Assembly: GCA_030765045.1 (NCBI GenBank)
Contig: CM060967.1
Location: 147,451,751 to 147,515,750 of the forward strand
Direction: 5' to 3'
DNA from: Tenodera sinensis
Lineage: Eukaryota; Arthropoda; Insecta; Mantodea; Mantidae
Length of the DNA stretch: 64,000 nucleotides
Positions 22,231 to 31,699 of the stretch are shown in pieces (within the stretch, counting starts at the first letter, position 1; each line of letters begins with the position of its first letter). The notes under the pieces were generated by a model that searched no databases, was not told where the DNA came from, and was given only the letters and a program-made list of their open reading frames with translations. The translations under genes and the position numbers were made by a program.

Positions 22231-23280
22231 CTTTAACAATGTGCTGTATATACCTTCAGCAGCCCACAAAACTATATCCACAAAAACATTTGTAGGCTCA
22301 TTAATTTCAGGGAGCTTTGTTCTTAAATAAATTATCAAAGATATTAGTTGGCTAATCGTACTTTCGTCAATCATTAATGATATTTTGCATCTGGAGTCAA
22401 TTATTTTATTTAGAATAGTCTTTCTCATCTCTACCACAATACGATTAACCATGTTTGTGCAAGCATTTCCGGAGTGTAAAATGAGGCCCATGTTTACTCC
22501 ATTTAGTTCTTGAAGTTCAATCTCAGGCTGAAAATCATTAAAAGACTGGCTCCTTTTAGCAACTTTGTACGCCATACGGAACACATTTGCAGTCACTTCT
22601 TTTTCGTTTTTGAGGGTTCTCGTGCAGGCATTTCCTAAAGTGTTTTCTTTGGAGTTATGTAAAATCTTAGCTGCAGCTCCTTATGTTTGTATATTTTCTT
22701 TTGCAGAGAAATCATCTCATTTTTCTTCGCATTGCCATAAGATGACACAGAAATTGTACCCCACGCCCATGAACGTCGGCAGACTTATTTCCAGGGGGGG
22801 GGGGGCAAATGTTAGAATTTTGCAATCAGATAATATTAATTCATTATTTTGTTGTCAAAAGTTATAGTATTTGTTGCGGATAACCATATAAAATTGCGCT
22901 AAATAGAAATTGTTCTTTACATAAAAATTAAAATAATAGTTTAATAGTCAGCACATTAAGTTCATTAATTTCAAAGGGGGGGGGGGGCCACGGCCCTCCT
23001 TTGCCCCCCCTTCGCGACGCCCATGCCCACGCCTGTGCAATATTCATCCCTTGTTTGTCTCTGGTCCTAGTTCCTCAACTTCTCCACATATTCTGCAACC
23101 AAGTTTCTTGTTTTAATCAATAACCAGTCTTGTTTTGCACAAAATGCATTTTTTTTTATCTAATGACCAACAATCAGGGATCTCATCTAATTTTTCATCA
23201 TACACGCGTTCACTTGAGGTCTCATTGGTGTCTTACACGGTTTCACTGCTTTCGTTTCCGGCTGCACTATTATCCACCAT
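22231..23280 (-). pseudogene. hAT transposase pseudogene, ZMYM6/KIAA1586-like, split by MITE-G
   Basis: The minus-strand translation begins near 23276 (MVDNSAAGNESSE) and passes through a Cys-containing zinc-finger-like stretch (KLGCRICGEVEELGP, about 23050-23100). It is interrupted by the MITE at 22768-23025, then continues with KIYKHKG, NEKEVTANVFRMAYKVAKR, LNGVNMGLILHSGNACTN and DSRCKISLMIDEST (about 22355-22400), the catalytic-Asp segment of this hAT clade. It is cut off at about 22231 by a Z repeat, so the remaining catalytic residues and dimerisation domain are absent. At least one in-frame stop lies near the start. Proteins of this clade include the vertebrate domesticated ZMYM6/KIAA1586. 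Confidence 0.8.
22768..23025 (+). repeat. MITE-G copy 2 with perfect 8-bp duplication
   Basis: The element starts CATGAACGTCGGCAGAC and ends TTCGCGACGCCCATG, flanked by CCCACGCC at 22760-22767 and 23026-23033. A G run follows the left end, and a G run plus C run precede the right end. It sits within the transposase frame of the hAT pseudogene at 22231-23280. Confidence 0.88.
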
Positions 23281-25177
23281 TATCGAACTTCCAGCATTAT
23301 AATTTGAGACGCATTAATCGTTGTTCTGTTTAATTTTCTTGGATGCTGGAGACCACGTAAAATAGTTAATTATTTTTCGATCCATCGTGTTTTCTAACTT
23401 GAAAAACCACGTGCATACTGTACAATACACTACAAGCGTTGATATGCCGCTAAGCGTAAACCAGACACAACGTCGTATACGAGTATAATCTGTGTATATG
23501 AGTCTTCTGGAGAAGGCCACCTCTCCTTTATAATGAATGTCGACCTTTCACCACCATTATGAAGAAGACGCGGCCTTCCCTGGAAGACTCAGATACAATG
23601 GACACCGACCTCCGAAACCTACGAAATATACATACATAATCTGTGATACAGACATAATCTGTGATACAGACACAACCACAGATTATACACTTATTACCAA
23701 ATCTACCACTGCGAGGAATTGAAATATACCTACGAACACGAAACAGATCGGCTCAGATCCCAAGAGTACTTGTTTCGATTCTTTCCTCCGTACGCACGAA
23801 TTAACCAATAGTGAACAAGAAGATCGCTGAGAAGATAGATAACAAAGAGGTTGTTGTTGTTATGCGTTTATTTTTTACGCTTGCAAAGAGGTTCTAACAC
23901 AATAACCTCTGTAAACGGAAACCAACCCAACAAATATTAATAAAACCAATTAGTAGCTATAAAATCGATTTTTCTACTTTTTAATCGGGAAAATAAGTGG
24001 TTCTTAAATTTTGTTTTCAGAAAATGTTTAGGGGAACGTGTCCCCGGCGTTCCCCGAGAAAAAGAGCGCTGGCTATAATACCTAGGTGGGATATTGGACC
24101 TTATATGTTCTTCAGTGTTCTTGAAGCACTTCTTCGAGCACTTTAGCTTCTTTAATTTCAGAAACATGTATCTCCTTGTGCTTTGTGTACTTCTTTCCTT
24201 CTTTATGATTGTTTGTTCCACTGTTAGGATGGCTCGTCACACGCTTTCTCTCTCTTTGTTGAAATATTGCCTCTCCTGCAATTAAATAGAGAAATGTGCT
24301 TCATACTGTAATAACTTAAATTATATGGTAAGCCTGCAATATAAATGTTAGCAATATAAACGTTGGACTTGTACTGGAAGAATAAGCTGATTTCCGTTCG
24401 CATCGTAGTCTATCTCGTTAGCCACGATTGCAGACTGTGGTTGTGGCGTTATGGCATTATTAGTCACAGAACATATAACTACTATTAGAAGGTTCGATTC
24501 TCTTTTATCTTGCTGCATCTTCTATTTTCTTAGCTGGTGTCGCTGGTGTTCTGTGGTTCCTAAATCATATATTTTGTTTAAAATGAAATGTCAGAGGCAC
24601 TTATTTTACTTTGCACGTATTTTCTACCCCATATCATCCTCACTTCAAATCCTTCTTCGCAAACATGTAAGTAATAATTTGTCAGCTGCAATTAGGTGTT
24701 TCATATCGTTATCGAAACCAGTGGTGTGGTGTTGAGGTTACCCTACGTACACATATACGCATAAATAAAAGTTTATAATTCATCGGACTAAATCAATGAC
24801 ATCATTATTAACTCAGCAAGGCTCATGTCTCAAAGAGGAAGTGTGGAATTGAACACTGGATTGCATGAGTTTCCGACTTCTTAAACAGGTTGGGGACGGC
24901 GTTTTATTATAGTTGACTACACGTTGTGTTGACATTTTGCACAGGGTTTACGCTATTTGCATCACATCTGTTTTACTAACCTTATTAAAACGTTGATGCA
25001 CTCAGTGCAATGTAGGTTATAATTTGACCCTTTTCTTGGTACCTGGTTGCCTTGGCAGAGACTCGCTCGTTGCATGAAGGTCCCTATTTTCCTCACGATG
25101 ACAGGAGGAGCAGTAGGACCGTGTAAAAGAACGAATTCACTTATAATTGTTATCAGTTGATACACACGTTATAGCGG
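23281..25177. other. Intergenic, mostly unassigned
   Basis: No gene is supported. A near-perfect 18-bp tandem repeat (ATAATCTGTGATACAGAC) lies at 23636-23671, and a small GC-rich hairpin, GGGGAACG (24031-24038) against CGTTCCCC (24048-24055), may belong to another small element. Imperfect inverted sequences around 23500-23600 could be repeat-derived. Confidence 0.4.
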
Positions 25178-25395
25178 TCAGTCTAGAGGACTCAGTTGGT
25201 TAGGTACTAGCCCATTCATTCCATGTTCGCAGGTTCAAACCTGGCCCATACCCATGGTTTCTGTAAGCTCCATTCATAGATTTGCTGGCATGTGAAAGAA
25301 CTGTGGTATGCAATTTCGAACACATCAGCGGCGCACATGTGACCCCGACAGTTGACAGCGTCGTTAACAAACAAAATATTTAAATATTTACACAC
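25178..25395 (+). repeat. SINE-D copy, plus strand
   Basis: It has a tRNA-like head with A-box GACTCAGTTGGTTAGGTA and B-box GGTTCAAACCTGGCCC, then the SINE-D body with GCTGGCATGTGAAAGAACT and GACAGCGTCGTTAACAAA. A short deletion removes part of the body. Confidence 0.8.
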
Positions 25396-26042
25396 TGAAC
25401 CTAAAGCCAATGTGTTAAATATAGAAAACATAGAACCCCATGGTTTTACTGCGACTCACTACAGCCTAGTGGCTGGAATATGTAGTAAGGGGTGTAAGGA
25501 ATAGTTGTTGAGGAAACACAATAGTTCATATAACTGGCAGTGTAATAATATTAAACGGTTCGGGAAAATAAGGGACTAACACTCTTTTATACAACAAAAA
25601 TGAGATAATGAAGAATACTAGTGATTTCGATAAACTATTCGTGCATGGATTATCGATTTCATGTGATACCACGTTTTTTGTTTTAAATCTTACAAGCATT
25701 TTCATATCTATTAACAATTCACAATCACAGTTTTTTCTGGAAAGTGTGCATGGGGTTAAGGCTCTGTGGAGTTATAAATTTGAATTGGATTAGGAGAAAT
25801 TATTTTATACTGTTTAGTCCGTTTTAAAGACACAGTGTACTAAGCATTTTTAGTTTCTTTTCATTTAAAGGTTAGCAAATACCGTGCTTTCTCTTCCCCC
25901 TGTGTTCGGGCGTTCTGAGGTATCTGATTCAGCAAGAAACACCCGGTCCTGGAATGCCTGGATACACTTAATTTCGGTACTAGAGGCAGAACCCCATAAG
26001 GAGCAGGTGTATTTCCAGATTGGTTCGAATAACCATAGTGTA

Positions 26043-26281
26043 ATTTTTTAAATAACGCCCTCCAACGTAGTGTCATATCGGACGGTGAATGAAACGGGTG
26101 AAATGATGCTCAAATGAGCCCGAGGTCCACAGAGAATTAAGTTACCCGGCAGTAGTCTCCTCAGGAGAAGGGAAATCCTCGGGAAAAAACCTTACTCAGA
26201 TAACCTACCCTAAGCGAGATTCGAACTCGCGACCTCTTGAACGTGATGCAGACATGCTAACCATCATGCTACCGCCTCGGC
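26043..26281 (-). repeat. SINE-B copy, minus strand, with 12-bp duplication
   Basis: It is flanked by AACCATAGTGTA at 26031-26042 and 26282-26293. The complement carries a tRNA-like head (GGTAGCATGATGGTTAGCATG, then GAGTTCGAATCTCG) and a body ending AACGTTGGAGGGCGTT followed by an A-rich tail. It interrupts the Jockey LINE relic. Confidence 0.88.
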
Positions 26282-26390
26282 AACCATAGTGTAGATGAGT
26301 CTCTTATTGGAAATGGAAGGGTTTGAGTCTTGATATAGCAACGATGTCGAGGTCTGCTTCTTAGTTTTGTAGAATATGATCAATGTGTTT

Positions 26391-27058
26391 CATGGGCGTC
26401 GGCAGACTTTTTTTTCAGGAGAGGTCCGCAATTTCGAAGTTTGCAATCAAACAATATTAATTCAATATGTTTAAATATACACACCTGAAGTTATTAACAG
26501 TGAAGTAAATTGATCCACAAATCGGTAGCGTGATGGTTAGCGTGTCCGTCTCACGTTCAAGAGGTCGCGAGTTCGAATCTCACTTAGGGTAAGTTATGCG
26601 GGTAAGGTTTTTTTCCGAGGTTTTCCCTGAAAAGACGGATGTTGGGTAACTTAAAGCTCCATGAACCTCGGACTCATTTGAGCATCATTTCACCCATTTC
26701 ATTTCATTCATTCGTCCAATATGACACAACGTTGGAGGACGTTACTTTAAAAAAAAGCAATTAGAGACTCACCCTTCACTATAATAAATTGAGTGACACT
26801 CAATATTTTCCAGAACGATCGTTTTGACACCAATTACGTGTCATCATCAGGCGAACTCACCTTATACAAATTCAATATTTTGTTGTCAAAATGTATACTG
26901 CGTGTTGCGAATGACCGTGTTCATTTGTTCTAAATAGAAATTTTTGTTTACATTAAAGTTGAAACAATTGTCTAATGTGCAGTAATTGACTGTACATTAA
27001 ATTCATTATTTTCAAGAGGGGCCGCGGCCCCCCTCGACCTCTCTTCACGATGCCAGAG
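26391..27058 (+). repeat. MITE-G copy 3, enlarged by an inner insertion
   Basis: ATGTGTTT at 26383-26390 and 27059-27066 forms a perfect 8-bp duplication. The element starts CATGGGCGTCGGCAGAC and ends near CACGATGCC. Its body is split by about 400 bp at 26469-26869, flanked by ATTCAATAT (26460-26468 and 26870-26878); removing that insert restores the MITE-G consensus. Confidence 0.85.
26469..26869 (+). repeat. Insertion in MITE-G: SINE-B plus unassigned flanks
   Basis: The 9-bp repeat ATTCAATAT brackets the insert. It contains a plus-strand SINE-B (about 26523-26757) with B-box GAGTTCGAATCTC. It is followed by a segment with CGATCGTTTTGACACC and GTGTCATCATCAGGCGAAC, a signature I associate with Penelope-like terminal repeats, though with low certainty. 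The unit may be one composite insertion or two successive ones. Confidence 0.65.
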
Positions 27059-28183
27059 ATGTGTTTCTACCCTATTAAACTGTGTCAAGGATAAGACCAA
27101 GGTATCGCACTTGGTGTGCTTGTGGTATGGCTGTATTGTTTACGAATAAGGGATGAGTGTGTTCTTTTCCGAGATCGGTGAAAGTGGCGCATAGGATTTT
27201 CTTGGAATCATTAGTTTTCCATTGTTCATTCCATGATTCTATTTGATGTATGTGATATTGTATATGTGCTGTAACTTCTTCGCTCGTGTCTCCTCTACAC
27301 ACAATTACTATATTGTCTGCAAATTGGCAATACATCGATTCTCAGGTTTGGGCAAGTCATGTGTATACTTGTATTGACTATATATAGAATGTGTCCCAGG
27401 TTGCTTCCTGAGGAACTTCTGCATTAATAGGTTTGACATGGGACTGTACATCTTCGTAAACTACAGAATAAGTGCGTTTGTGGAGATGTGATTGAATGAT
27501 TCGGCAATATGCATTCGAGAGATGATGCTTAATTTTTTTTATAAAAGACCATTGTGCCATACTTAACCAAATGCCTTCTCGGTGTCAAGGAATACGCCTA
27601 AGCAGATTTGTTTGTTTTCATAAGTGTCCATTATTTCGTCGATAATTCTGTGAAGCTGTTGTGGGCAGGAGTGGAGTTTTCTAAACCCAAATTGTGTAAT
27701 GTAGTGGTCCAAGAAGTGCGAAAAGTCTGAGCAATAACAAGCGCTCAAATATTTTGGAAAACAGTGGTAGAAGGCTAATTGGTCTGTAGTTTAGTGGATT
27801 ACTGATTTTTGTTGGGCTTCAGTATCATCATAATAGTAGCATGCTTTCATGCTGTTGAAAAGTGTGTTAAACGTAGCATTGTACTGTAGATTTGTGTCAG
27901 CAACATTATGAATAAGCGTGGTAAATTTTTAAGCAAAGGACGATGTGATCAAATCCGGGAGCTTTATTACATCTATTAATGGTATTTTCGTATTATCTGG
28001 AGTAAGCAGTGTGCATACTGGTGGTAGTTGTAGTGACTGCACCAGGGTATTACATACTTCCTTATTCACGTTAGGATCTTCTGTGATGTTGGGTTTAAAC
28101 TTCTACAGTAGAATTTCAGAAAATTCTTTTAACTTTTCTTGTAAGGCTGTGAGTCATTGAGGTCTAGAATTTGCGATGAATGA

Positions 28184-28337
28184 AATGGCCATGGCTTTGT
28201 ACACCAATAAATATGTGACATAGATGGGAGGCGCAGTGAGATTATATTTGGCGGTCATACAATGACCGCCAAAGAAAATCTCGCTGCACTCGCACCTATG
28301 TACACATCATTTATCGTTGTACGGGGCCTTGGCCATT
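28184..28337. repeat. Near-palindromic fold-back element
   Basis: Two arms of about 70 bp pair around a short centre near 28257-28264. They run outward from TTTGGCGGTCAT/ATGACCGCCAAA through GCAGTGAGATT/AATCTCGCTGC to AAATGGCC/GGCCATTT. A related single arm begins near 28609 (GGCTATGGCTTCGTACAGCG). It has no coding potential. Confidence 0.7.
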
Positions 28338-28392
28338 TCTTTGGTCGCTAAGCAACGCTCCCTTGCACCGTGGCTTAAAGGAGCTATAATCT

Positions 28393-28598
28393 TCGCAAAA
28401 GTTAAACGCATATGGAGGCGGGTCGTAATGCAGACTGCAGCGAATCCTAAGCTTGCCCCTCCTACCAGCGCTGCCGAATGTGGTACACTCATCTGATGCG
28501 CTCTTATGTACATAACCTCTGCCGGTAGACGCACTACGATTGACAACAGCCCTGCGATTGAGCATTGGCCAGCGTTCTCATGCCTTTAACTTTTGCGA
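28393..28598. repeat. MITE-K copy 1
   Basis: The inverted ends are TCGCAAAAGTTAAA and TTTAACTTTTGCGA, about 205 bp apart. The body with GGCAAGCTTAGGATT (in inverted orientation here) and ACCTCTGCCGGTA is shared with the copy at 42282-42487. TATAAT lies just outside both ends, a possible target duplication. Confidence 0.75.
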
Positions 28599-28599
28599 G

Positions 28600-29029
28600 C
28601 AGTATAATGGAATGGCTATGGCTTCGTACAGCGATAAATAGTGATCTAGATTGTAGCTGCAGAGAAGTTTTCTTGGCGTTCTCTCTACCGTGGTCTGCTT
28701 TTTGGTGCACGGGGGCCATCACAAAACATTTTGTTTCATGGTGGGGGAAATACAAATTGGAAAAAAGAATCGAATCACAGATTGTTACAACAATAATCAG
28801 ATATCCTGTAGCTATTTTGAGAAACAATCTTTATGGGAAGCACATTGTTTAATTACCTTATCTAAATTGATATTTTCATAATTGTTATGTTTTATACGGT
28901 TGTTCCTGTTTTTCACTATTCTTTTCTTTGTTATTATTTCTGTATGAGATTAATTATTATTTGTAGTATTCTGTGTCGCTAGGCAAACCCTAAATAGGGT
29001 CAGATGATCAAATTAAAGAAGGTCTGCTA
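28600..29029. other. Intergenic, one fold-back half-arm
   Basis: Apart from the single arm near 28609-28680 related to the 28184-28337 fold-back, I see no gene or bounded repeat. Confidence 0.4.
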
Positions 29030-29118
29030 CCACTACAGTTGAATGGTCAGTGTTCTTTTATCTCAGCCCAGGAGACCCGGGTTCAATTCCTGGCCGGGTT
29101 TGGAATTTTTGTTGAACC
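29030..29118 (+). repeat. tRNA-like SINE core (SINE-E)
   Basis: A tRNA-like stretch has GTTGAATGGTCAGTG as a possible A-box and CCGGGTTCAATTCCTGGCCGG as a strong B-box arm. No proper anticodon stem or acceptor pairing was recognised, so I call it SINE-derived rather than a tRNA gene. Confidence 0.55.
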
Positions 29119-29262
29119 ACAGGCTTTTGAAATATGAGTTTGGGAGTAAATGTGTAATGTTACAAATAATGAAAATCAACGTAAAAAAAACCTGCGTTTC
29201 AGCGAGTAATAATACCATTAGTTGTTTCTCAAGTCAAAGCCCCGATATGTTAAAGGGGGCTA

Positions 29263-29520
29263 CATGGGTGTCGGCAGACTGTTTCTTTTTCTTTTTTTTC
29301 AGGGGAGGGCCGCATGTTGGAACTTTGCAAACAACATTAATTCATTATTCTGTTGTCAAAATTTATAGTATTTTATTGCGGATAGTCGTATAAATTTATG
29401 CTAAATAAAAATTTGTTCTTTACATCAAAATTGAAACAGTGGTCTAATATTTAGTAATTGACTGCACATTAAATTCATTAATTTCCAAGGGGGCGCGGCC
29501 CCCACTTGCCCCCCTCCCAT
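29263..29520 (+). repeat. MITE-G copy 4
   Basis: It starts CATGGGTGTCGGCAGAC and ends in CGCGGCCCCC..CCCCTCCCAT. The flanking 8-mers GGGGGCTA (29255-29262) and GGGGGCAA (29521-29528) differ at one base. The body with AATTCATTATTCTGTTGTCA matches the other copies. A pure G run follows at about 29538-29552. Confidence 0.75.
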
Positions 29521-29552
29521 GGGGGCAATACAAATGAAGGGGGGGGGGGGGG

Positions 29553-30220
29553 AAAGAAGGAATGTCCACCGTGGTCCCACTTCATGATCACGTTAGTGAT
29601 ATTAAGATGTTTATCAGAGAGTAAAATGAAATAATATTTAAGTAGTACATATATCTAGTGACAACGAGTAAAGAACGCTAAGAAAGAACAAAGGATTAAA
29701 AGCACGCCACTTTTCTCTCTGGATTTCTTAACAGAAATGAAAGGTAAAAAAGTAAACCCGATACCACCGATACCCTTACCTACATAAACATAGGTGCCAT
29801 AAATGTCATGTTCCAAAATAGCTTCATGTTTCTGTGAAATGAATACATAGGCTCATAAATGCGGAATTTGCTTTCCGTGAAACATAATTATAGTATACAT
29901 AATCATGACAACTGCATTCAATAAATACATATGTAGGTACCTATCCAAAATTGTGGAATTATTCCAAACTGCACAAAATCGCGCATTATTTTGTCTATGG
30001 AGTAAGGGCCGAGAGACAATATATGAATGTAACTGTAATATTATTTTGTTTTATTAAAATATGATGCAAGGAAATTCACAAATATTGACAAACTCCATAT
30101 AGCCATACTAGGATTTAAACGGGTTGTTGGCACTATAGCGATAAACAAGTTTAATGAACCCGAAATCTGCAAAACCAGCCTTGGTTTATTGTTATTGTTT
30201 TACTTGTGCGATGATTTCAG
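29553..30220 (+). other. Upstream region of slalom (promoter or 5' intron)
   Basis: No recognisable transposon. A pyrimidine-rich run followed by CAG at 30218-30220 looks like a splice acceptor, so an untranslated 5' exon may lie further left. No TATA or initiator can be assigned with confidence. Confidence 0.4.
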
Positions 30221-30235
30221 GTACCTGGGTTCAGC

Positions 30236-30267
30236 ATGCCACATAGAAAGCACGAGGTTATTATTTG
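30236..30267 (+). CDS. sll: slalom / PAPST1 (SLC35B2), coding exon 1
   Basis: The first coding exon starts at ATG 30236 (MPHRKHEVII) and stops two bases into a codon before the donor GTGAGT at 30268. The next exon supplies the third base (TG+C). I chose this start because it is the only ATG that splices in phase to the strongly conserved exon 2 and the upstream context is an acceptor-like sequence. slalom encodes the Golgi antiporter that imports the sulfate donor PAPS from the cytosol for sulfation of glycans and proteins. Confidence 0.65.
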
Positions 30268-30442
30268 GTGAGTATAATTGAAGGGATATTTTATTTGAGG
30301 TTATGTTGTATTACTTAAGCTTATATATTAATTAAACTTATATATTGATTAGGTAGAAAACTTCAGTTACTTCTGACATTAAGCCTAATAAACAATGCTG
30401 TTAAACGGCAAAACAGCAATGACGTGTAATATGTACTTTCAG

Positions 30443-30657
30443 CCTACTCGTATTTGGAACAGTAGCGGTTGTGTACTTCATTACACAAATTCTAAGATCA
30501 GTAGTGGACTTGAAGAGTGATACCGCAGTCTTATCCAGCTTTGAAGGAAGCTGGCTGTTTCGTCTCTCCCTCAATATACTTGGCTATGCAACTATATTCG
30601 TGCCTGGATTTCTTATCTACAAATATGTGAAAAAAAGCAACTATTTGGAAAGGACAG
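30443..30657 (+). CDS. sll: slalom / PAPST1, coding exon 2
   Basis: The acceptor is TTTCAG at 30437-30442 and the donor GTAAAA at 30658, leaving one base (phase 1). It encodes the first membrane segment (LLVFGTVAVVYFITQILR), a luminal loop, and the second segment (LSLNILGYATIFVPGFLIYK), ending KSNYLERT. The FRL/RLSLN..GY....PG...YKYV pattern and the KNYLE-type ending match human SLC35B2 at the same position. Confidence in PAPST1 rather than PAPST2 (SLC35B3) rests on this and on exons 4-6. Confidence 0.88.
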
Positions 30658-31699
30658 GTAAAAGTTAGTTCTAAGGTACTAAGTGCTCATAAGTTTGTTT
30701 TTGCTATCCTACTTTTGAAGTACTATATTTATTGTAAGATTTAAATGTTGAAATTTCTCTGAATTAAATCATTTGCTTTATTGAAATCCAGCATTAATTC
30801 ATATGCATCAAATTGGAATGCAAGCATAGTTTTCATATAGTTGCGATGAACTATAGAAGCTATACTCAGTGCTGTAGTACATTCAACTTAGCATAAGAAA
30901 AAGTTATACAGTATTGAATTGAAAAAGCAGTGCGGCTTGTAGGCTGCACTGTTTGTTGCATGAAGCATGTCAAGAAATGGAAAAAATATATTCTGCTATG
31001 AAAGCTGTTAGAAGCAATTGAAATTGATAAGGGATGAATGAAGTACCATATCAGAGGTACAATCACTATCTTTTGTTTGTGCAGAAAGGCTCAATCTTAC
31101 TCCAGTATGGTAGAACTTACAAGCTTAGCCTTTTAAGGTTCAGTCACATAAAATGAACCTCTATTAAACATTCTATAATTCTTCCCTTGGTGTGGTTCAG
31201 GTGCAGGCTGTGAAATTTTCACTGAAAAAGTATTTATTCGAGGGGTAGAATTGGAACTGGAAAAAGAAAAAAAAAGTATTTATTGCATAATAAAGTATAG
31301 ATATTATGTGTGTGTGTGTAGATCAGAATGATCATCTTAACTTCCTATCAGAAACTTCTGAATGTTATTAATTAAATAAAATATATACTGTGATAGAATG
31401 CTATATTTCATTTGGATTGTGTAGAACTTTCTGATCATAAATTTTTAAATTTTCATAGTAGGTATTCCATCTTTGCGTTCCACATTTACATATCATTGTT
31501 TTATGTTGCATAGTTTCCTTTATATTCCATTTTCGTATATTCTTAAGGAAATATGGATTCTAGTGCAGTTATATGGATACAATATCAGAGTACCAATCAC
31601 ATCATTAGAAACTTGTGAACCAGCATGTAATCTATGGGATTATCAAATTTATGGGCTAGGAAAGTAAAGGGCATTTCCTTTTTTTCATTTAGTGGCAGT
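30658..31699 (+). other. sll intron 2, left part, nothing recognised
   Basis: AT-rich intronic DNA. I see no exon, repeat boundary or RNA. The right part of this intron (to 33991) contains a hAT relic and a Z repeat. Confidence 0.4.

Larger units (their letters stand above)
25870..28160 (-). pseudogene. Jockey-clade LINE ORF2 pseudogene, split by MITE-G and SINE-B
   Basis: Coding fragments lie in order on the minus strand: FGFRKLHSCPQQLHRII and CLGVFLDTEKAF (about 27563-27700), YCQFADNIVIVCRGDTSEE (the YADD box altered to FADN, about 27290-27335), VRYLGLILDT (27075-27110), then past the MITE at 26391-27058 a HIDHILQ segment. Past SINE-B at 26043-26281 come PIWKYTCSLWGSASSTEIK and IQAFQD (about 25900-26030). 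This is the usual order of a Jockey reverse transcriptase: finger, palm, thumb and then the LWG.AS region. Stops and frameshifts are many. Sequence between 27800 and 28160 is probably its upstream part but is hard to read. Confidence 0.75.

Noticed and set aside
23636..23671. CRISPR-like direct repeat
   Set aside because: Only two units of an 18-bp tandem without spacers, in a eukaryotic intergenic region.
29043..29393. 116-codon plus-strand frame as a gene
   Set aside because: It spans a tRNA-like SINE core and a MITE-G end; composition follows the repeats.
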